This document shows positions 22,664-34,614 of a stretch of DNA of 64,000 bases, one piece after another (within the stretch, counting starts at the first letter, position 1; the number at the start of each line of letters is the position of its first letter). The DNA lies in the NCBI GenBank assembly GCA_002286715.1, contig NSJX01000001.1:2865354-2929353 (forward strand). Direction: 5' to 3'. Below the pieces are notes generated by a model. It was not told the DNA's origin. It was given only the letters and a program-made list of their open reading frames with translations, and did no database searches. The stretch is from Dentipellis sp. KUC8613. Lineage: Eukaryota > Basidiomycota > Agaricomycetes > Russulales > Hericiaceae. The translations under genes were made by a program, and so were the position numbers.

Positions 22664-25610
22664 TTATGCGACCCGTATCCTCCTCGAGTTCGCGCTTGAA
22701 TTTCCTCGTGCTATCGCGAGGCGAGCCTCGATATCCGCTAGATCTGCCATAAGTTGCGTATAGCGCTGCCCCAGGGCTCCCAGCCCATCACGCCTCACCT
22801 CCGCTCCAGTATCCATCTCCGTCTCCGCCTCCAATTCCACCTCCAAATCATCATCAACCTCGTCAACTCCCTCGTCGACGTCCATATGCTCCCTCAAAGC
22901 ACGCTCCTGTGCCCCAAGCGTAAAACTCGCGCTCCTCTCCCTGCCCTTCCCCTTCTCCAACCGCCTGCGCTCCTCCCTGACCACACTGACATTCGCACTC
23001 TCCACACTCGGCTCAAACGCGCGCTGCAGCGCCACAACCGCCGCCGGCGAGCTCGAGCGGCGCATCCCCGTCCCAAGACCAGCACTCAGCGGCAGCCGCA
23101 ACGACCCCGTCCACGTGCCGGTGCCCGTCAACGCCGACGCGGTCGTCGGCGTCGCGCTGCGGCGCGAGAGCATCGACATCGCGGAGCCCGGGCGCGGACT
23201 CGGGCTGGGGCTCGGCGGCGCATCGCTCTCGCTCTCGTCCGTCTCACTCGGCGCGCCCGATCCCAGTCCCATCACCAGCCCACCGCTCAGGCTGAGGCTC
23301 GCGGACGCACTGGCACTGGCACTAGCGCTCATGCTCGCCTCGCTTCGCTCGAGCGCAAGGCGGCCCGCGAACGAGTACATGCCCGGCTCGATGTTGATCG
23401 GCGCGGGCACGAAGCGCAGTGATTTCGTCGTCCCCGTCCCCGGCCTCGCGGCCCCAGCGCGAGTTACGGTATCCACGCGGACGCCCCGCTCCACCGACGC
23501 AGAGCGCGGCGTGCGCCCCGCAGCGAGCACCTTCTTGCGCGCGCTGAGCCCGATGCAGTCGACGAGCTGCCGCATCGCCTCGCGGTCCGAGACGGCGCGG
23601 CGCGGTGCGGGCGTGCGGCGGAGCGTGCTTGCGCGCGGGAGCGTCGCGCCGGGCGTGCGGAGGGGCGTCGCGAAGGGCAGCGGGGCGCGGAAGGGCGTGC
23701 GCGTGGGAACAGGGAGGGTGAGCGCGCCGGAGGGGGAGGGGCCGAGCGGTGCGGGGAAGAGCGTGCGCAGGTTGGAGGCGCGCGGGGTTGCGTGCGGGTT
23801 GGTGAGCGGGTTGGTGGGGACAGCGAGGGTGGAGGGCGGTGAGGGCGTGTGGGTGGGCTCGGGCGCGGGGGGAGAGGAGGGGAAGGAGGAGACGGAGGGG
23901 CCCCAGGAGAAGCCGATGAAGAAGGAAGAGGCTTGATCGCGGAGGATGGAGCGGGAGGGACGCGGGGTGGGATGGAGGATTGAGAGGCCTGGTGAGCTGT
24001 TGGTTGTGTGGTTCGGCTCAGAGGGCTGGAAGAATGCAGAGAACGCGAAGCCGTTGGAGACGGATGCGGAGTGCGAGGATGTATGTGAGGTATCTTGGGA
24101 GCCAGGGTCGAGAGGCTGCGGCGGTCCGTTGTCCGCATATGTAAAGAGCGGCAGATGGAGGTCTTCGGGGCGAGGTTCTGCGCGTGATAGGTAAGGCTCA
24201 CATTCATGCGTGGAGAGATCACGACTTACGCCTTTGCAGCTCGTCCCAGCGGATGCCATCGAAGAAGGGATGATCTTGGATCTCCTTGACACCACCGTAT
24301 CCGAGACGCGTCGGGAAATCTGTAAGCAGTCTAGCATACAGTCATCAGCTATGTGCATTTTCGCGCCTTCGCATGCAATACCTGCGTAATAGATCTTGAA
24401 GCGCGTGCGATATAGGAAAGTCCTTTTTGAATTTCAGACTTTTCCGATGATCCATAATCTTGAGATACGTCGTCCTGATGTCCTTCGCGAAGAACGGCGC
24501 GACACCGTACGCCATCTCATAGAGCATGGCACCCATGCTCCACCAATCGGTCTCTACACCGTAACCGCCGGCATTCGGGTCCTCAATCGAAGGCTCCGGT
24601 TTCCCGTCGCCATCCTCATCTGACATTTCAAGCGCGACAATCGCAGCTTCATGTGCCTGCAGGATCTCGGGGGAGATATAGTCGCAGGTGCCACATGGTA
24701 CGAGGCAATGGCGGCGGGGGACGAGGCGCGCGCCGTCAGGGCCACGCGGAGGAAGGAGGGGCGCAGCGGAGCCGAAGTCAATCAGCTGCACGTGGGAAGT
24801 CTGCGTAAGAACGAAATTATGTGGCTTTACGTCGCTGCAGCCGGTCGCTCCGTGAGCCATACGCTGGAGGGTGCACGCTAGTGTGTTCACTTACCGGTGT
24901 ACGAAACCTTGCGCATGACACCACGCGAGGGCGCTGATGACCTGTGGAAACCACCAGCGTAGATCTTCTTCGAGTACACGCCCATCGTGCGGACTGGATT
25001 CCAGGACATCCCAGAGCGTGCCGCCTTCGGCGTAGTCCATCACGAGATTGAGGTGGGTTGGCGTCTGGAAGGCACAGAGAAGGTGAGGGGTCCAGACGGT
25101 ATCGGCGCGTAGGGCACTGAGGAGGATGTCGCGTTCGAGTTGAGGGTTGCATTGCTGGATGGAAGGGTGAGTGGGGAGTTGTGGCAGGAAGAGGGCAACA
25201 TACGTCGCGGGTCTTGAATGCGAATCGCTTCTCGATAGTCTTACGGACGTAAACGCGTCCGTCCAGATTGCATGTAACAACATCAATCTGGAGGTTGTTG
25301 AATTTGAAAGCCCAGAACAATGGAAAACGGCAGGCGTACCACAGCGAATTGGCCGTACTCGAGTGTACCAACGATGGTAAGGTCCTTGTCCGTGAATCGA
25401 AGAGAATCAATCTCCACGGTTTTAGCTGTACCAATACGTCAATGCACCTTCCAAAGCGACATACGAGTACGCACAAGTCTTCCCAATAACCGACTGGCCG
25501 TGCAAGATGCGATCAAGCGCCAGCCCTTCTGCATCCTCGTCTGCCTCGCTGCCGAGTAGCTCGTCGAGACGAGCTTTGCGTTTCTTCCAAGATTTTGAAG
25601 ACGTAGACAT
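22664..25610 (-). CDS. AGC-family serine/threonine protein kinase with long Ser/Pro-rich C-terminal region
   Basis: Predicted active Ser/Thr kinase. The start at 25610 gives MSTSSKSWKKRKARLDELLG. Further exons encode 'VEIDSLRFTDKDLTIVGTLE', 'CNLDGRVYVRKTIEKRFAF' (VAIK-equivalent Lys), 'HLNLVMDYAEGGTLWDVLE', 'FVHR' joined across an intron to 'DVKPHNFVL' (intact HRD), 'QLIDFGSAAPL' (intact DFG), 'CGTCDYISPEIL' and 'VETDWWSMGAMLYEMAYG'. An acidic insert (EDGDGKPEPSIEDPNAGG) sits in the activation region. The last exons hold the AGC C-tail-like motif 'SFFIGFSWGPS', then about 370 residues rich in Ser, Pro, Ala and Arg (probably disordered) and a final helical stretch ending at 22664. The layout resembles the NDR/DMPK/ROCK branch of AGC kinases, but orthology to a named kinase is not claimed. 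Confidence 0.8.
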
Positions 25611-26501
25611 TCATGGGGTACACTTTTGTATCAGAGAGGCTGCGGTATCGATACAATTGGGCGATTGCTTGGATTCGAAATCTGTCAACGTTCTGTTGAA
25701 GTCAGACGACGAACTGGTGCTACAATATGCGTACTGGTGTCACGTTAGATGTTAATCTACACTATGTGATGAAGATGCGTTCAGGTTAGCATAGAGAGTG
25801 TAAGACAAGCCTGCTTGTGAGGTGCGGAAAGCGTGAGGCAACTGCGAGTTCAAGGCACTGGTTAACCAGGCGAGCAGGTGGCTGTGACGGTCGTGACAGA
25901 CGCGTGATGATCTGTAACAAATCGCGTGACAGACGCGTCCGTGACAGACTCTCACCAACACTACGATCATCCCCATACCGGCGAGGGCTAAGATCAGGCT
26001 GAGACTTGAACAACTCTTCGCTGCATATTTCTTCTCCTCAGCTGCGGCCGTCTCTAATCTTCCACCTATTGTCCCGCCGGATCAATGTCTTCGCTTAATG
26101 AAACGGTGGCTGTGTCTTCCCGGTATAATCAGCGAAGTGCCCTCCGCCCAAGGCCGAGGAACGGATGCAATAGCACCGACGAACTCTTACTTATAATTCA
26201 GTCGTGAGTACCTTACGCGCGCACTCCGGCCGTGATGCCCATCTACAAAAAATAACACTCGGTCTAAAGCCAACGAGGCCTTCTGCTCTCACGAACAGCG
26301 TCTATTTCTCCCGGCGGATTCCATGTCTTTCTCAGCGCACCATACCCGCTCTTGCAGATCCCCCACGCTCATGCCCGCTGACCAGCATATGCACCTTCCC
26401 GCTGCCCCCCGGATTTCGCCATTGTAGATGGCAGACGCCCTCCGCCACAGGATGCCGAGCGACGTTCGCCTGGCACTGCAGGCACAGGCAGTGAGCTACA
26501 G
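25611..26501 (+). other. Divergent promoter region between AGC kinase and DUF6533 gene
   Basis: It contains the 5' flanks of two divergently transcribed genes and the GTGACAGACGCGT repeats annotated separately. First exons of the DUF6533 gene probably lie in its right part but could not be fixed. Confidence 0.4.
25892..25948. repeat. Tandem GTGACAGACGCGT motifs
   Basis: CGTGACAGACGCGT occurs at 25892-25905 and again at about 25925-25938, the second followed by CCGTGACAGA. The core ACGCGT equals the MCB element bound by MBF-type factors in yeasts. An extended copy recurs in opposite orientation at 32751-32775 and a partial one at 18993-19008. It may be a shared operator or a dispersed repeat. 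Confidence 0.6.
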
Positions 26502-27882
26502 CGACAGTGCGTCTGGGTCTCACTTTGTGTGCGCGCCCGCTTACCCTCCGCGAAGTCGCATCTGCAGCAGTGATCACATACGACGTTATCACGACTGTCT
26601 CGGATCAGGTGTGTTCCCTGCATATGCATTGAGCGCCCCGGGAATGACGCTCAGCGGCACCTGGTTCTGCCGTCAGATTGACTTCTTGCAGAGGTACTGC
26701 ATATGCATCACGGCGGAGATTCCAGTCTGTCATTGACGTGTCTATAATTGCAGCATAGGCAGGACGTACCTGCGCATTGGCTACGTTCTCGTCCGTTACC
26801 TTCCATGGCTGGCACAGATGTAAGTGACAGCTCGCCCTATCAGGACGCCCCGCTGACCCGGGCGTGTAGTGGTTTCCTTCCGCTCGACGTGGAGGGCGTG
26901 AACCGGCCCCATTGGTCGAGCACCGACTGCCGCGTATGGGGCGGCACGCAGGTCAGCATGATGCAATTTCTGATAACCACCGTCGATGCAATTCAGATGC
27001 TGAGAAGTGCGTTTCTCCCTGCGTCTCTCTTCCTGGGTCTGACTTTTCTATTCGGTGTATTTTTGGACGGCGTCAGTCTACGTTCTCTTTCGACGGCACA
27101 CATATCTCTTGTTCGCCCTCTACATCACATACACCGCCGAGGTCCTCATTGTCTGCGTCATCCTGGGCATCAGCTTCCACCATACAGGGGTGGATCAAGA
27201 TTGCGTCGTGACGAGACTCCCACGCCTCATGATGGCGTACTGGTATGCCGTCGCCTCTTGTCTCCCGCAGAGCATGATACCATCCACCTGCAGGCTCACA
27301 CCACTGATATTCCAAACCATTCTCTTCGTGCTGACGCTGTGCAAGTTCCTAGCGGCATGCCGCGATGGGTGGGCGCACAAGCCCGTCGTGAGGCTGTTTA
27401 TCACGGACGGAATTTGGGCGTTTATGATTTTATTCTGTATGTATTTCAGTACCGTCCCCCCACGTATGACTGACCTACACCACGCAGTCTCGATGCTTCT
27501 TAACTTCGTACTCTCATACACACAACACGGACCCTACGCTGCAATTAGTTTCAGGTGCGTCGACCCCATCCCCATCCGTATTTCGTATCTCATTCGCCGG
27601 CTCGTCGGTGCTTATCCATACCGGTTGACAGATGGCTTTTAACTGTATTATCATTCACCGTGCGCTCCGCTTCTCGTCTCTGCATCTACGTATCCTCACC
27701 TCCCCTCCACCGGGATCCAGGGAACTCGCCTCCTCAACAACCCCCGCCGGGTGCTCTGCAGCAGCGAGCCCGAGCCGGAACCCGAGACGTCGCAAGTCGC
27801 GTCAATGCCCAAGCCGGAAGCAGAGGTCGAGCTCGACACGCTCTTCGACATGCACATGTCGAACCAGCGCCCCTGCGTCTAG
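26502..27882 (+). CDS. DUF6533-domain seven-helix membrane protein (5' end unresolved)
   Basis: Agaricomycete-specific type of integral membrane protein, receptor-like in shape, function unknown. Seen in order: 'AAVITYDVITTVSDQ' (26560-26605), which is the family's VYD..LT..DE block, then 'YLRIGYVLVRYLPWLAQM' across small introns (26690-26820). Next are 'CRVWGGTQVSMMQFLITTVD', 'VYVLFRRHTYLLFALYITYT' followed by more membrane helix (27077-27180), 'MMAYWYAVASCLPQSM', 'PLIFQTILFVLTLCKFLAAC', 'RLFITDGIWAFMILF' and 'VSMLLNFVLS'. A last exon begins GTRLLNNPRRVLCSS and ends NQRPCV with a stop at 27880-27882. The fully assembled protein has about six or seven hydrophobic segments. The initiator Met lies in an unresolved exon upstream of 26502, so the coordinate given is the first supported coding base. 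Confidence 0.7.
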
Positions 27883-28559
27883 CTCAATATGTTTACGACA
27901 CTTATACGCGAGCCTGTGCATCGTTCGCGGGTCTACGGCAGGCTACGCGCGCTGTATATGCATGACTGATCACGAACTACGATGACTAGAACATATTGTA
28001 TGTACGTGCATGATGGCATACATGATCCATTGCATGCATGCAGATGCAAATTGAATGCTGTAACGGACTCATTCAGGAAGCGGAATAATGTGCTTGGTTC
28101 AGGCGGCGGCGCGGGCCATGCCTCCGCATACCTCCGACCCTGCAGGCGCAGATCCTTCGAAGGACATCTAGCTACCATATCCGACGCAGCCGAGCACCGG
28201 GACCTGGTCGCTGGTCGCTGGTCAGCTTGAACAGCGGCTGGTCCGTGTGATCTGCAAAATATCTTCCTTCTGAAATAGATCCGAGTATCTGTATTTAATT
28301 TACACTAATGAAATCCGGGAACCCTGCCCAACCCAACCCTATCATGTGCATTAATCCTATCCGTAGTTACCTCCTTATGCACATGCCGATCTGCGCCACT
28401 AAGTCCTTCTACGTATCATCTTCGGGAACATCTAATATAGCTCAAAATCATCAATCTGTATATTGCAACGACTGCAAAGGCACCGCAAAACACTACACTA
28501 CTGTACACACAATTTGATTCTTCCTATCTCAAGTGCCAGCACCATATCCGCCCATCAAT
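27883..28559 (+). other. Convergent intergenic region
   Basis: This is the stretch between the 3' ends of the DUF6533 gene and reductase 1. It is AT-richer than its neighbours. I see no gene. Confidence 0.5.
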
Positions 28560-29876
28560 TCAAGCCGTGTCGACCTTCGCGACCATCTTCGCTCCGCTGG
28601 ACTGCAATTTGGCCACCTTCTCTAACGCGGCCGGAATCCCAGCCAACCCGCCCGGCACAGCCTCCCACTTGTTCGGCTGTCAGACTTTCGTCAGCACCAC
28701 AAAGTTTCAAAAACGAAGAGACGAAAGCACGCACCCGCAGCCTCCCATCCGCCAAAAACGCCTCCAAACCCGCATACATCTTATCCGCCCACTCACGCCC
28801 CGCCGCCTGCTCGTCCATATAATTCACCGCGCCCCACACGAACGCAATGCGGCGCCCGTTGTCGAGCACGACATTCGGCTCGCCCACGACGGGCGCGCGC
28901 ACGAGCGCGAGCGTGCCGCCCGCGCCGGTGAGCCCCCACGCCGCGCGCTGCGTCTCCTCGTTCGCGATGGCGTCGAACACGAGCGGGAACGGCGCGCTCG
29001 TGATCTTGGCGACGGCCTCGGGCAGCGCGGCGTACGGCGTCGTGTGGTAGTCGATGAGGTGCGTCGCCCCTGCTGCGCGGACGTATGCCTCGTTGTGTGC
29101 GGAGGCTGTTGCGATGATCGGGTTGAAGCCGGAGAGCTTGAGGAACTGCAGCGCTGTGAGGAGGTTAGTGTGGCCGAAGTTGGAGAGGGAAGATGGCGTG
29201 CGCACCGAATTGCCCGACCGAGCTAGACCCGCCGAAGACGATCACAGGCTGGTCTTTGTACTTTCCCAGGCCCTCTTCCGTCCACGGAGCGGTGAGTGCC
29301 GCGCCGCCGCGAGGACCGTGTGGACCGTAGAGTGCGAGTCCAGCGGTCATGAGGCAGAGGGGCATGGTCGAAGCCGCCTCCAAGGAAATCGCGGCGGGGA
29401 TCTAGTTCGCGGACGGTCATCACGACTATGGATTGGTAACCGGAGATGGGTTGGCATACCTTGTAAGTCCGCTTCGCGTTTATGAGTACATACTGCTGGA
29501 ATGTGCCGTGGTCGAGGGTAAACTTGAGGCGTTCGAATGACCTGCCACGCCAGAGAGCACAGTCGTCAGTCCCCAATTCCCTGCTACGCTGATAAGCGGA
29601 GAGTAATTGAACTCACACTCGGTCGTCCTTCGCCGGCCCGGTGCCCTCTACGCCCTCCCCGAGAGCCTCGATAGTTCCCGCAGCATCACATCCTGCAATC
29701 GCAGGATACTCCGTGATCGCAAACCCATAGAGGCCAATCGCATAGTCGATCGGGTTCAAAGCGGTCGCAGCGAGCTTGACGAGGACCTCTCCCGGACCCG
29801 GCGTCGGAATCGGGCGTTCCACGACCGTAAAGGGAGCGCCCTTGGCGGTAAGAATCAGGGCTTTCTGTGAGGCCAT
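28560..29876 (-). CDS. Medium-chain dehydrogenase/reductase (zinc-independent, quinone/enoyl-reductase type), array copy 1
   Basis: NADPH-type MDR of about 350 residues in five or six exons. The start MASQKALILTAKGAPF at 29876 is followed by '[20 protein letters not shown]' (GroES-like fold) and 'AGCDAAGTIEALGEG'. The second exon holds 'FTLDHGTFQQYVLINAKR'. Then come '[17 protein letters not shown]', the nucleotide-binding loop '[11 protein letters not shown]', and '[20 protein letters not shown]'. The C-terminal exon ends 'KVAKLQSSGAKMVAKVDTA' with the stop at 28560-28562. No catalytic-zinc Cys/His set is visible, which fits the ToxD/CipB-like trans-enoyl-reductase group common in fungi. The substrate cannot be read from sequence. 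It is the first of five same-strand paralogues with shared intron positions. Confidence 0.85.
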
Positions 29877-30589
29877 GGTTCAAGAGTGTGTTGTTGGTGT
29901 GATGGATGGGTTGATGAACTCGGATTTGGGTGGCAAATTGGTGAGATGCAAGGGCGTTATAAAGGCTCGCACGGCTGGAGGAATCCATGTCGTAAACGAT
30001 ACATCCGCCTCAGGGGTAGGAACGGATGCGGAGTAGATGTGGCCGGACTGCGTCCATCGAGCATCATGCATCATGGATTCTGAGCACTGGCCGGAGGATT
30101 GCGTATACTCTGCGGCTGTTAGGACACCGCGGGAGTGCGTCGCCGTCGAGCTGATGAATAAGCGATTGACTAACCAGTCTGCAGTAACAATAGTGCTAGA
30201 CACGCATAGAGGATGACTGGATAGATGACATGTTGATATGAGGGCGTTCAATATTCGGAGCGGATGTCCTCTGTATAGATATCAACACCAGGACAAGACA
30301 GTTCGAGGCGCAGGGCGACGAGAGCCTCAACAGGATCGAGATGTGGCGGCGGCGCGGTACTGAGTCGCGGCAAGGTGCGCACCGACAACATGGCCCTGTT
30401 TTCTACACTTGCCCGCTTTGCCGTAATCTCTCAGATCTAGCAAAACGTATACCGGAAACCTTGCCTGTGCGGCGAGAAAATATTCTGCCCACTCTTAGGA
30501 GGCACCACTGTCTGATATCTAGCGGCATGAATTTATAATTACACGAGCTCTTCGGATACTGGCTTCGGCGGTCTGAAGCTCAAACAGGT
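29877..30589 (-). other. Promoter and spacer upstream of reductase 1
   Basis: A TTTATAA box on the minus strand lies at about 29958-29964, some 80 bases before the ATG. I see no gene in the rest of the stretch. Confidence 0.4.
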
Positions 30590-31861
30590 TCGTCGACCCT
30601 CGCAACCATTTTCGCCCCGCTCACCTGCAACTTGACCACCTTCTCTAACGCTTCCGAAATCCCACCCAATTCTCCGCTCACGCTCTGCCATCGATTTGGC
30701 TACCCGACCCAACCCAACAGAAACCCAATCAACCCTCTTGCTATTCCTAGAAAAGAGAAGATATATCACACACCTTTACTCGGCCATCCAAAATATACTC
30801 CTGCAATCCCGCGTACATTCCATCCGCCCACTTGCGCCCTGCCTCCTCTTCATCCATGAAATTCACCGCAGGCCACACATACGCGATCCGCCGGCCACCC
30901 TCTAGTTCCACACCCGCCTCGCCCACAACCGGCTGGCGCACCATGACAAGAGCACCTCCTGGCGCAGTGAGCTCCCATGCGGCCCGCTGCGTATCATCGT
31001 GCGCAATGGCGTCGAAGACAATGGGCAGCGGAGTGCTCGTGATGTGCGCGACGGCGCCGGCCAGTGCGTCGTACGGCGTCGTATGGTAGTCGATGAGATG
31101 TGTCGCGCCCGCTACACGGACGTACGCCTCATTGTGCGCTGACGCGGTCGCGATAATCGGGTTGAACCCGGAGAGCTTGAGCATTTGGAGCGCGAACTGC
31201 CCGACAGAGCCCGACCCGCCGATGACGAGCGCGGGCTGATCCTTGTATTTTCCCAGTCCACCTTCTTGCCAGGGCGCTGTGAGCGCCACGCCGCCGCGCG
31301 GGGCGTAGGGGGCGTAGAGCCCGATTGCTGCCGTTGTGAGGCAGAGAGGGAAAGTGGCGGCTTGTTCGAAGGACAGAGTATCCGGGATCTAGGGATGGTT
31401 TATTGATTTTGAAGGTCGCTCCGTAACATGATTATAGGTACGAAAGAATAGCGTTACTTTGTAAGTGCGCTTCGCATTTATGAGGGCATATTGCTGAAAC
31501 GTCCCGTAGTCAGACGCGAACTTGAGGCGTTCAAATAATCTGCAATTGGTGAAACTCCCAATCTATTCTAGTCGGTAGGGAACCATACGAGCTGTACTCA
31601 CATGCTATCTCCTTTTTGCAACTTGTCACTATCTACGCCCTCTCCGAGCGCCTCGACAGTCCCTGCACCGTCAATTCCGAGGACGGCCGGAAACACATCG
31701 AGCCTGAATCCCTGAACGCCCATTTTGTGGTCGATTGGATTCAGCGCGGCAGCAGCCATCTTGACAAGGACATCTCCTGGAATGGGTGAAGGGATCGGAC
31801 GCGTGATTACTTTGAAAGGGGCACCTTTGGTTTCGACAAGCAACGCCTTCTGGGTGGCCAT
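30590..31861 (-). CDS. Medium-chain dehydrogenase/reductase, array copy 2
   Basis: Paralogue of copy 1 with the same exon plan. The start at 31861 gives MATQKALLVETKGAPFKVIT, then 'PIPGDVLVKMAAAALNPIDH' and 'GIDGAGTVEALGEGV'. The central exon is fused through 'LVIGGSGSVGQFALQMLKLS', so the intron that splits this point in copies 1, 3, 4 and 5 is absent or lost here. 'YVRVAGATHLIDYHTTPY' follows, and the last exon ends '[13 protein letters not shown]' (stop 30590-30592). A short TATA-like ATATAA/CTATAA signal lies about 50 bases upstream of the ATG. Substrate unknown. Confidence 0.85.
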
Positions 31862-32970
31862 GGCTGAATGTTGTGACTGATGAAACTGGAACGAAAGATA
31901 AGCAGGGGTGTTATAGGCTCGATACCGTCGGAATGGTGCTCTATACCGTCGGGTGGGAGCGTTCGGAGGGTATTATCTCGCTCATTGTTGCTGAGGAAGG
32001 TAGGCGTTAACTTTCGGATATAGGGGGTATCGCAGATAGATTGCCAAGGCCCCCACTGCACTACCCGAGTTTTCGAGTCCTCCAAACTTCCCATTGCCCA
32101 TCGTTGAATGGCATTTACCGGCCTATTTGTTTCAAAGCTAGGTTGCCTGACTAAGCCCAGGCGGAGCTGCTGCAGAGCAAGGTTATTAGCACGACACATC
32201 GGTATGAGTAAGCTTAAAATGAGTCATATTGATGATGCAGTCACTAGGCTGGGCACTTGGGTGTCGATAGTAGTGCGACGAGCCGTAGACCACAGAGTGT
32301 ACAGTTTGATAGGTGGGACGGGGGGGAGGGCGATGAGTCCATGGCGATGCTGTCACGACATTGACACATATGTTTACTGACCGGCGGCTGGAGGGCTGAT
32401 TTGTATCGACCGTGTTCTCCGCAAAAAAAAAAAAAAAAAGATACACTGACCTTATACTGACCCGAACCAATGAGCCACTCCTCCTTCGTACGAATAGTAG
32501 GCAGAAATCTCGCCAATAATGCATTTCCTATGGCCAGAAAAGGGTCTCCGAGGCGTTAATAATCCATGTGGACGAGGTGGTTCGCTGCGTATGGCGAGAG
32601 CTATGAAATGGAGACGAAAACGACGGATTCTGACGCAAGCACGAATCGCTGAATATGTGATTTCACAGAACATCGGCAGGTGAACGTAGGACGACGTGAA
32701 GGATCATTCAAGTTCGAGTGGCCCGACCCGACGCGCGTAGCCTTGAGCCCGTGTCACGGACGCGTCTGTCACGCGTTTGTTACATGGTGTGACGAAGGAG
32801 TCACGTCTCTTTATCGGAGCCAACAGCGCTTTCAATTCCTGCACCTCCTCGAGACACTAACAAGGTTCTCTTGACGCTGGCAGAGACTTTGGCAGAGATT
32901 CATTGAACAGAAAGTATGTCTATCTAAAAACGAAGATCCGGCATCGTTTCAACCAGGAGATTCGTTACCG
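31862..32970 (-). other. Intergenic region between reductase 2 and Cupin_5 gene 2
   Basis: It contains the reductase 2 promoter, a 17-base A run (32423-32439) and the GTCACGGACGCGT repeat at 32751-32775. I see no gene. Confidence 0.45.
32751..32775. repeat. Inverted copy of the GTGACAGACGCGT repeat
   Basis: GTCACGGACGCGTCTGTCAC and flanking bases match, in reverse orientation, the motif at about 25924-25948 over about 24 bases. The following TTTGTTAC is also shared. It sits between reductase 2 and Cupin_5 gene 2. Confidence 0.65.
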
Positions 32971-33747
32971 TCACACAGACTTCTTCACATACGGGAGAAA
33001 TTCCAGCATTTTCACTTCACCGCCCAACACTCCCTGAAACAGTTCCCGCAGCCCCGACTTCTTCAAGAATTGATGATCCTCCCAGACGAATCCGGGAGTG
33101 ACGACCTCGGTGATCAGACACCCGGTGTGCTCTTTCTCCTCCTCGCTTTTCGCACTGACCAGGTCAACCTTCGGGATCCTCGACATCTTCCAGATGCCAG
33201 TGCCGACTACGAGCTGCCGCCGCTCACCTGCGGCGTCACCCATGATGACGCGCTCGATCCGTGAGGGATTGCCTGGTGTGATGAGTATATACTCCGCGCG
33301 TCCGTGGTGGAGGACATGGTACGTCTGCAATCGTCGAAGCGTCATAAATCGTGTCAGCCGATCTATTGCCTGTCATTTTACCATGGCTACTTACCACGGA
33401 CTTATTCATGAGAAAGACACTGCTGGGTTCATCATACGTCAATAGGTAGAAAATCGAAGTGGCGATTGGGCGCAGTCTGCCATCTGGTCGGATGCGTCTC
33501 AATCAATAGATCGGAGCGGGGACGAAGTGAGGACGGATGCACTTGCATACGCTCACCAGCATGCGGACTAGGAACAAGTTCTTTTCGACGGTCAGTTTCA
33601 ATGAAGTATCCTGGCATAGATGTCTTTAACGTTCATGAACAGTTAAATCGTTATTAAAAGCTCCTCACCCCCTTCCGGATGCTTCGTCAACGAAAGAGAC
33701 TTGATAAGCTCGGCGTTGGTCGAAGGGTAATGGGTGTAGCTCGACAT
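32971..33747 (-). CDS. Cupin_5 (DUF985) family protein, copy 2
   Basis: Paralogue of the gene at 21181-21960, on the opposite strand and inserted within the reductase array. The start at 33747 gives MSSYTHYPSTNAELIKSLSL and 'KHPEGG'. Exons continue 'YFIETDRKELVPSPHA', 'RPIATSIFYLLTYDEPSSV', 'TYHVLHHGRAEYILITP' and 'AGERRQLVVGTGIWKMS', and end with 'TPGFVWEDHQFLKKSGL' and a stop at 32971. All four intron positions match copy 1, so the two genes arose by duplication after the introns were in place. Role unknown beyond the cupin fold. Confidence 0.85.
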
Positions 33748-34614
33748 GATACGCTCAGGAGGGAGGTGCAACGGTTATGGGCTCAATAGCTGCGGATGCT
33801 CTTTATGTCATTCCTCGGTGAGACATCTCCACAATGACAGTACCAGAAGCCCTCTGACATTATCTTGTTCATATTCACAGCACGTCGTCTCTGTAACCTG
33901 GCGAGTGGCTATCCTTAATTTGCCATTCCAATATCATGCGTCACGATAAGCTACAGTTCGAATCCCAAGCCAGTCGCAAGCACGACCATGTGCCACACAA
34001 CATCGTTCCCATTGTGCGACTCGAAAATCCGGACGAAAAAAAAAATGCAGTCCATTACCGTTTCCGGTATGTCGAATACGCTATCCGAAGAACATTGTCG
34101 TAATATTGCTCTAGTCCTCCTCGACAATTCACCACCAGGCCCGCATGTACGTCATATCGCCAGGAAATTGCCGTTCATCCATTCAAAAATGGCAAAGAGC
34201 GGACTGTGAGTGATTTTTTTCCGGTGTGACGCCTGTTGAACACGGGACAGTTCTTCTGTACGCAGAAGCCTGGATGCCCAAAATTATGAGAAGCAAGTAA
34301 GGTCGACGAAGGATCTGCTGGTGTCTCAAGCGAGCCGGGTTCGTAGCGAGACAGGAGGCGAGTACTAGGACACTTCTAGCTAACGACAAGCTCCATCAAG
34401 ACGCTTACATCCCGCACGAACCATCTCACCAACATCGCCTTCCTCCAAATTCTCAATCACATGCGCCATGGACAAAGAACGCATGGCATGTCGCCGAGTT
34501 ACGATAGCCGACGAAATCGAGCAGCAGGAAACAGGGACAACCATGACGCTTAGGTGGAAGTAATGCAAACAACATAACTAATATCAATAAATATTTTCAT
34601 AGCCTCCTGTACAA
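33748..34614 (-). other. Intergenic region upstream of Cupin_5 gene 2
   Basis: Promoter of Cupin_5 gene 2 and 3' flank of reductase 3. A GTTCGAATCCC string near 33956 resembles a tRNA T-loop but no cloverleaf can be formed around it. I see no gene. Confidence 0.45.

Noticed and set aside
22754..23936. Long plus-strand frames of 222 and 273 codons
   Set aside because: They lie opposite the Ser/Pro-rich tail of the AGC kinase gene; the GC-rich, low-complexity coding sequence creates open antisense frames.
32423..32439. 17-base A run as a retroposon poly-A tail
   Set aside because: No retroposon sequence, target duplication or coding relic lies beside it.
33940..34000. tRNA-like T-loop (GTTCGAATCCC)
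   Set aside because: The flanking bases do not pair into a T-stem and no D-arm or acceptor stem can be formed.
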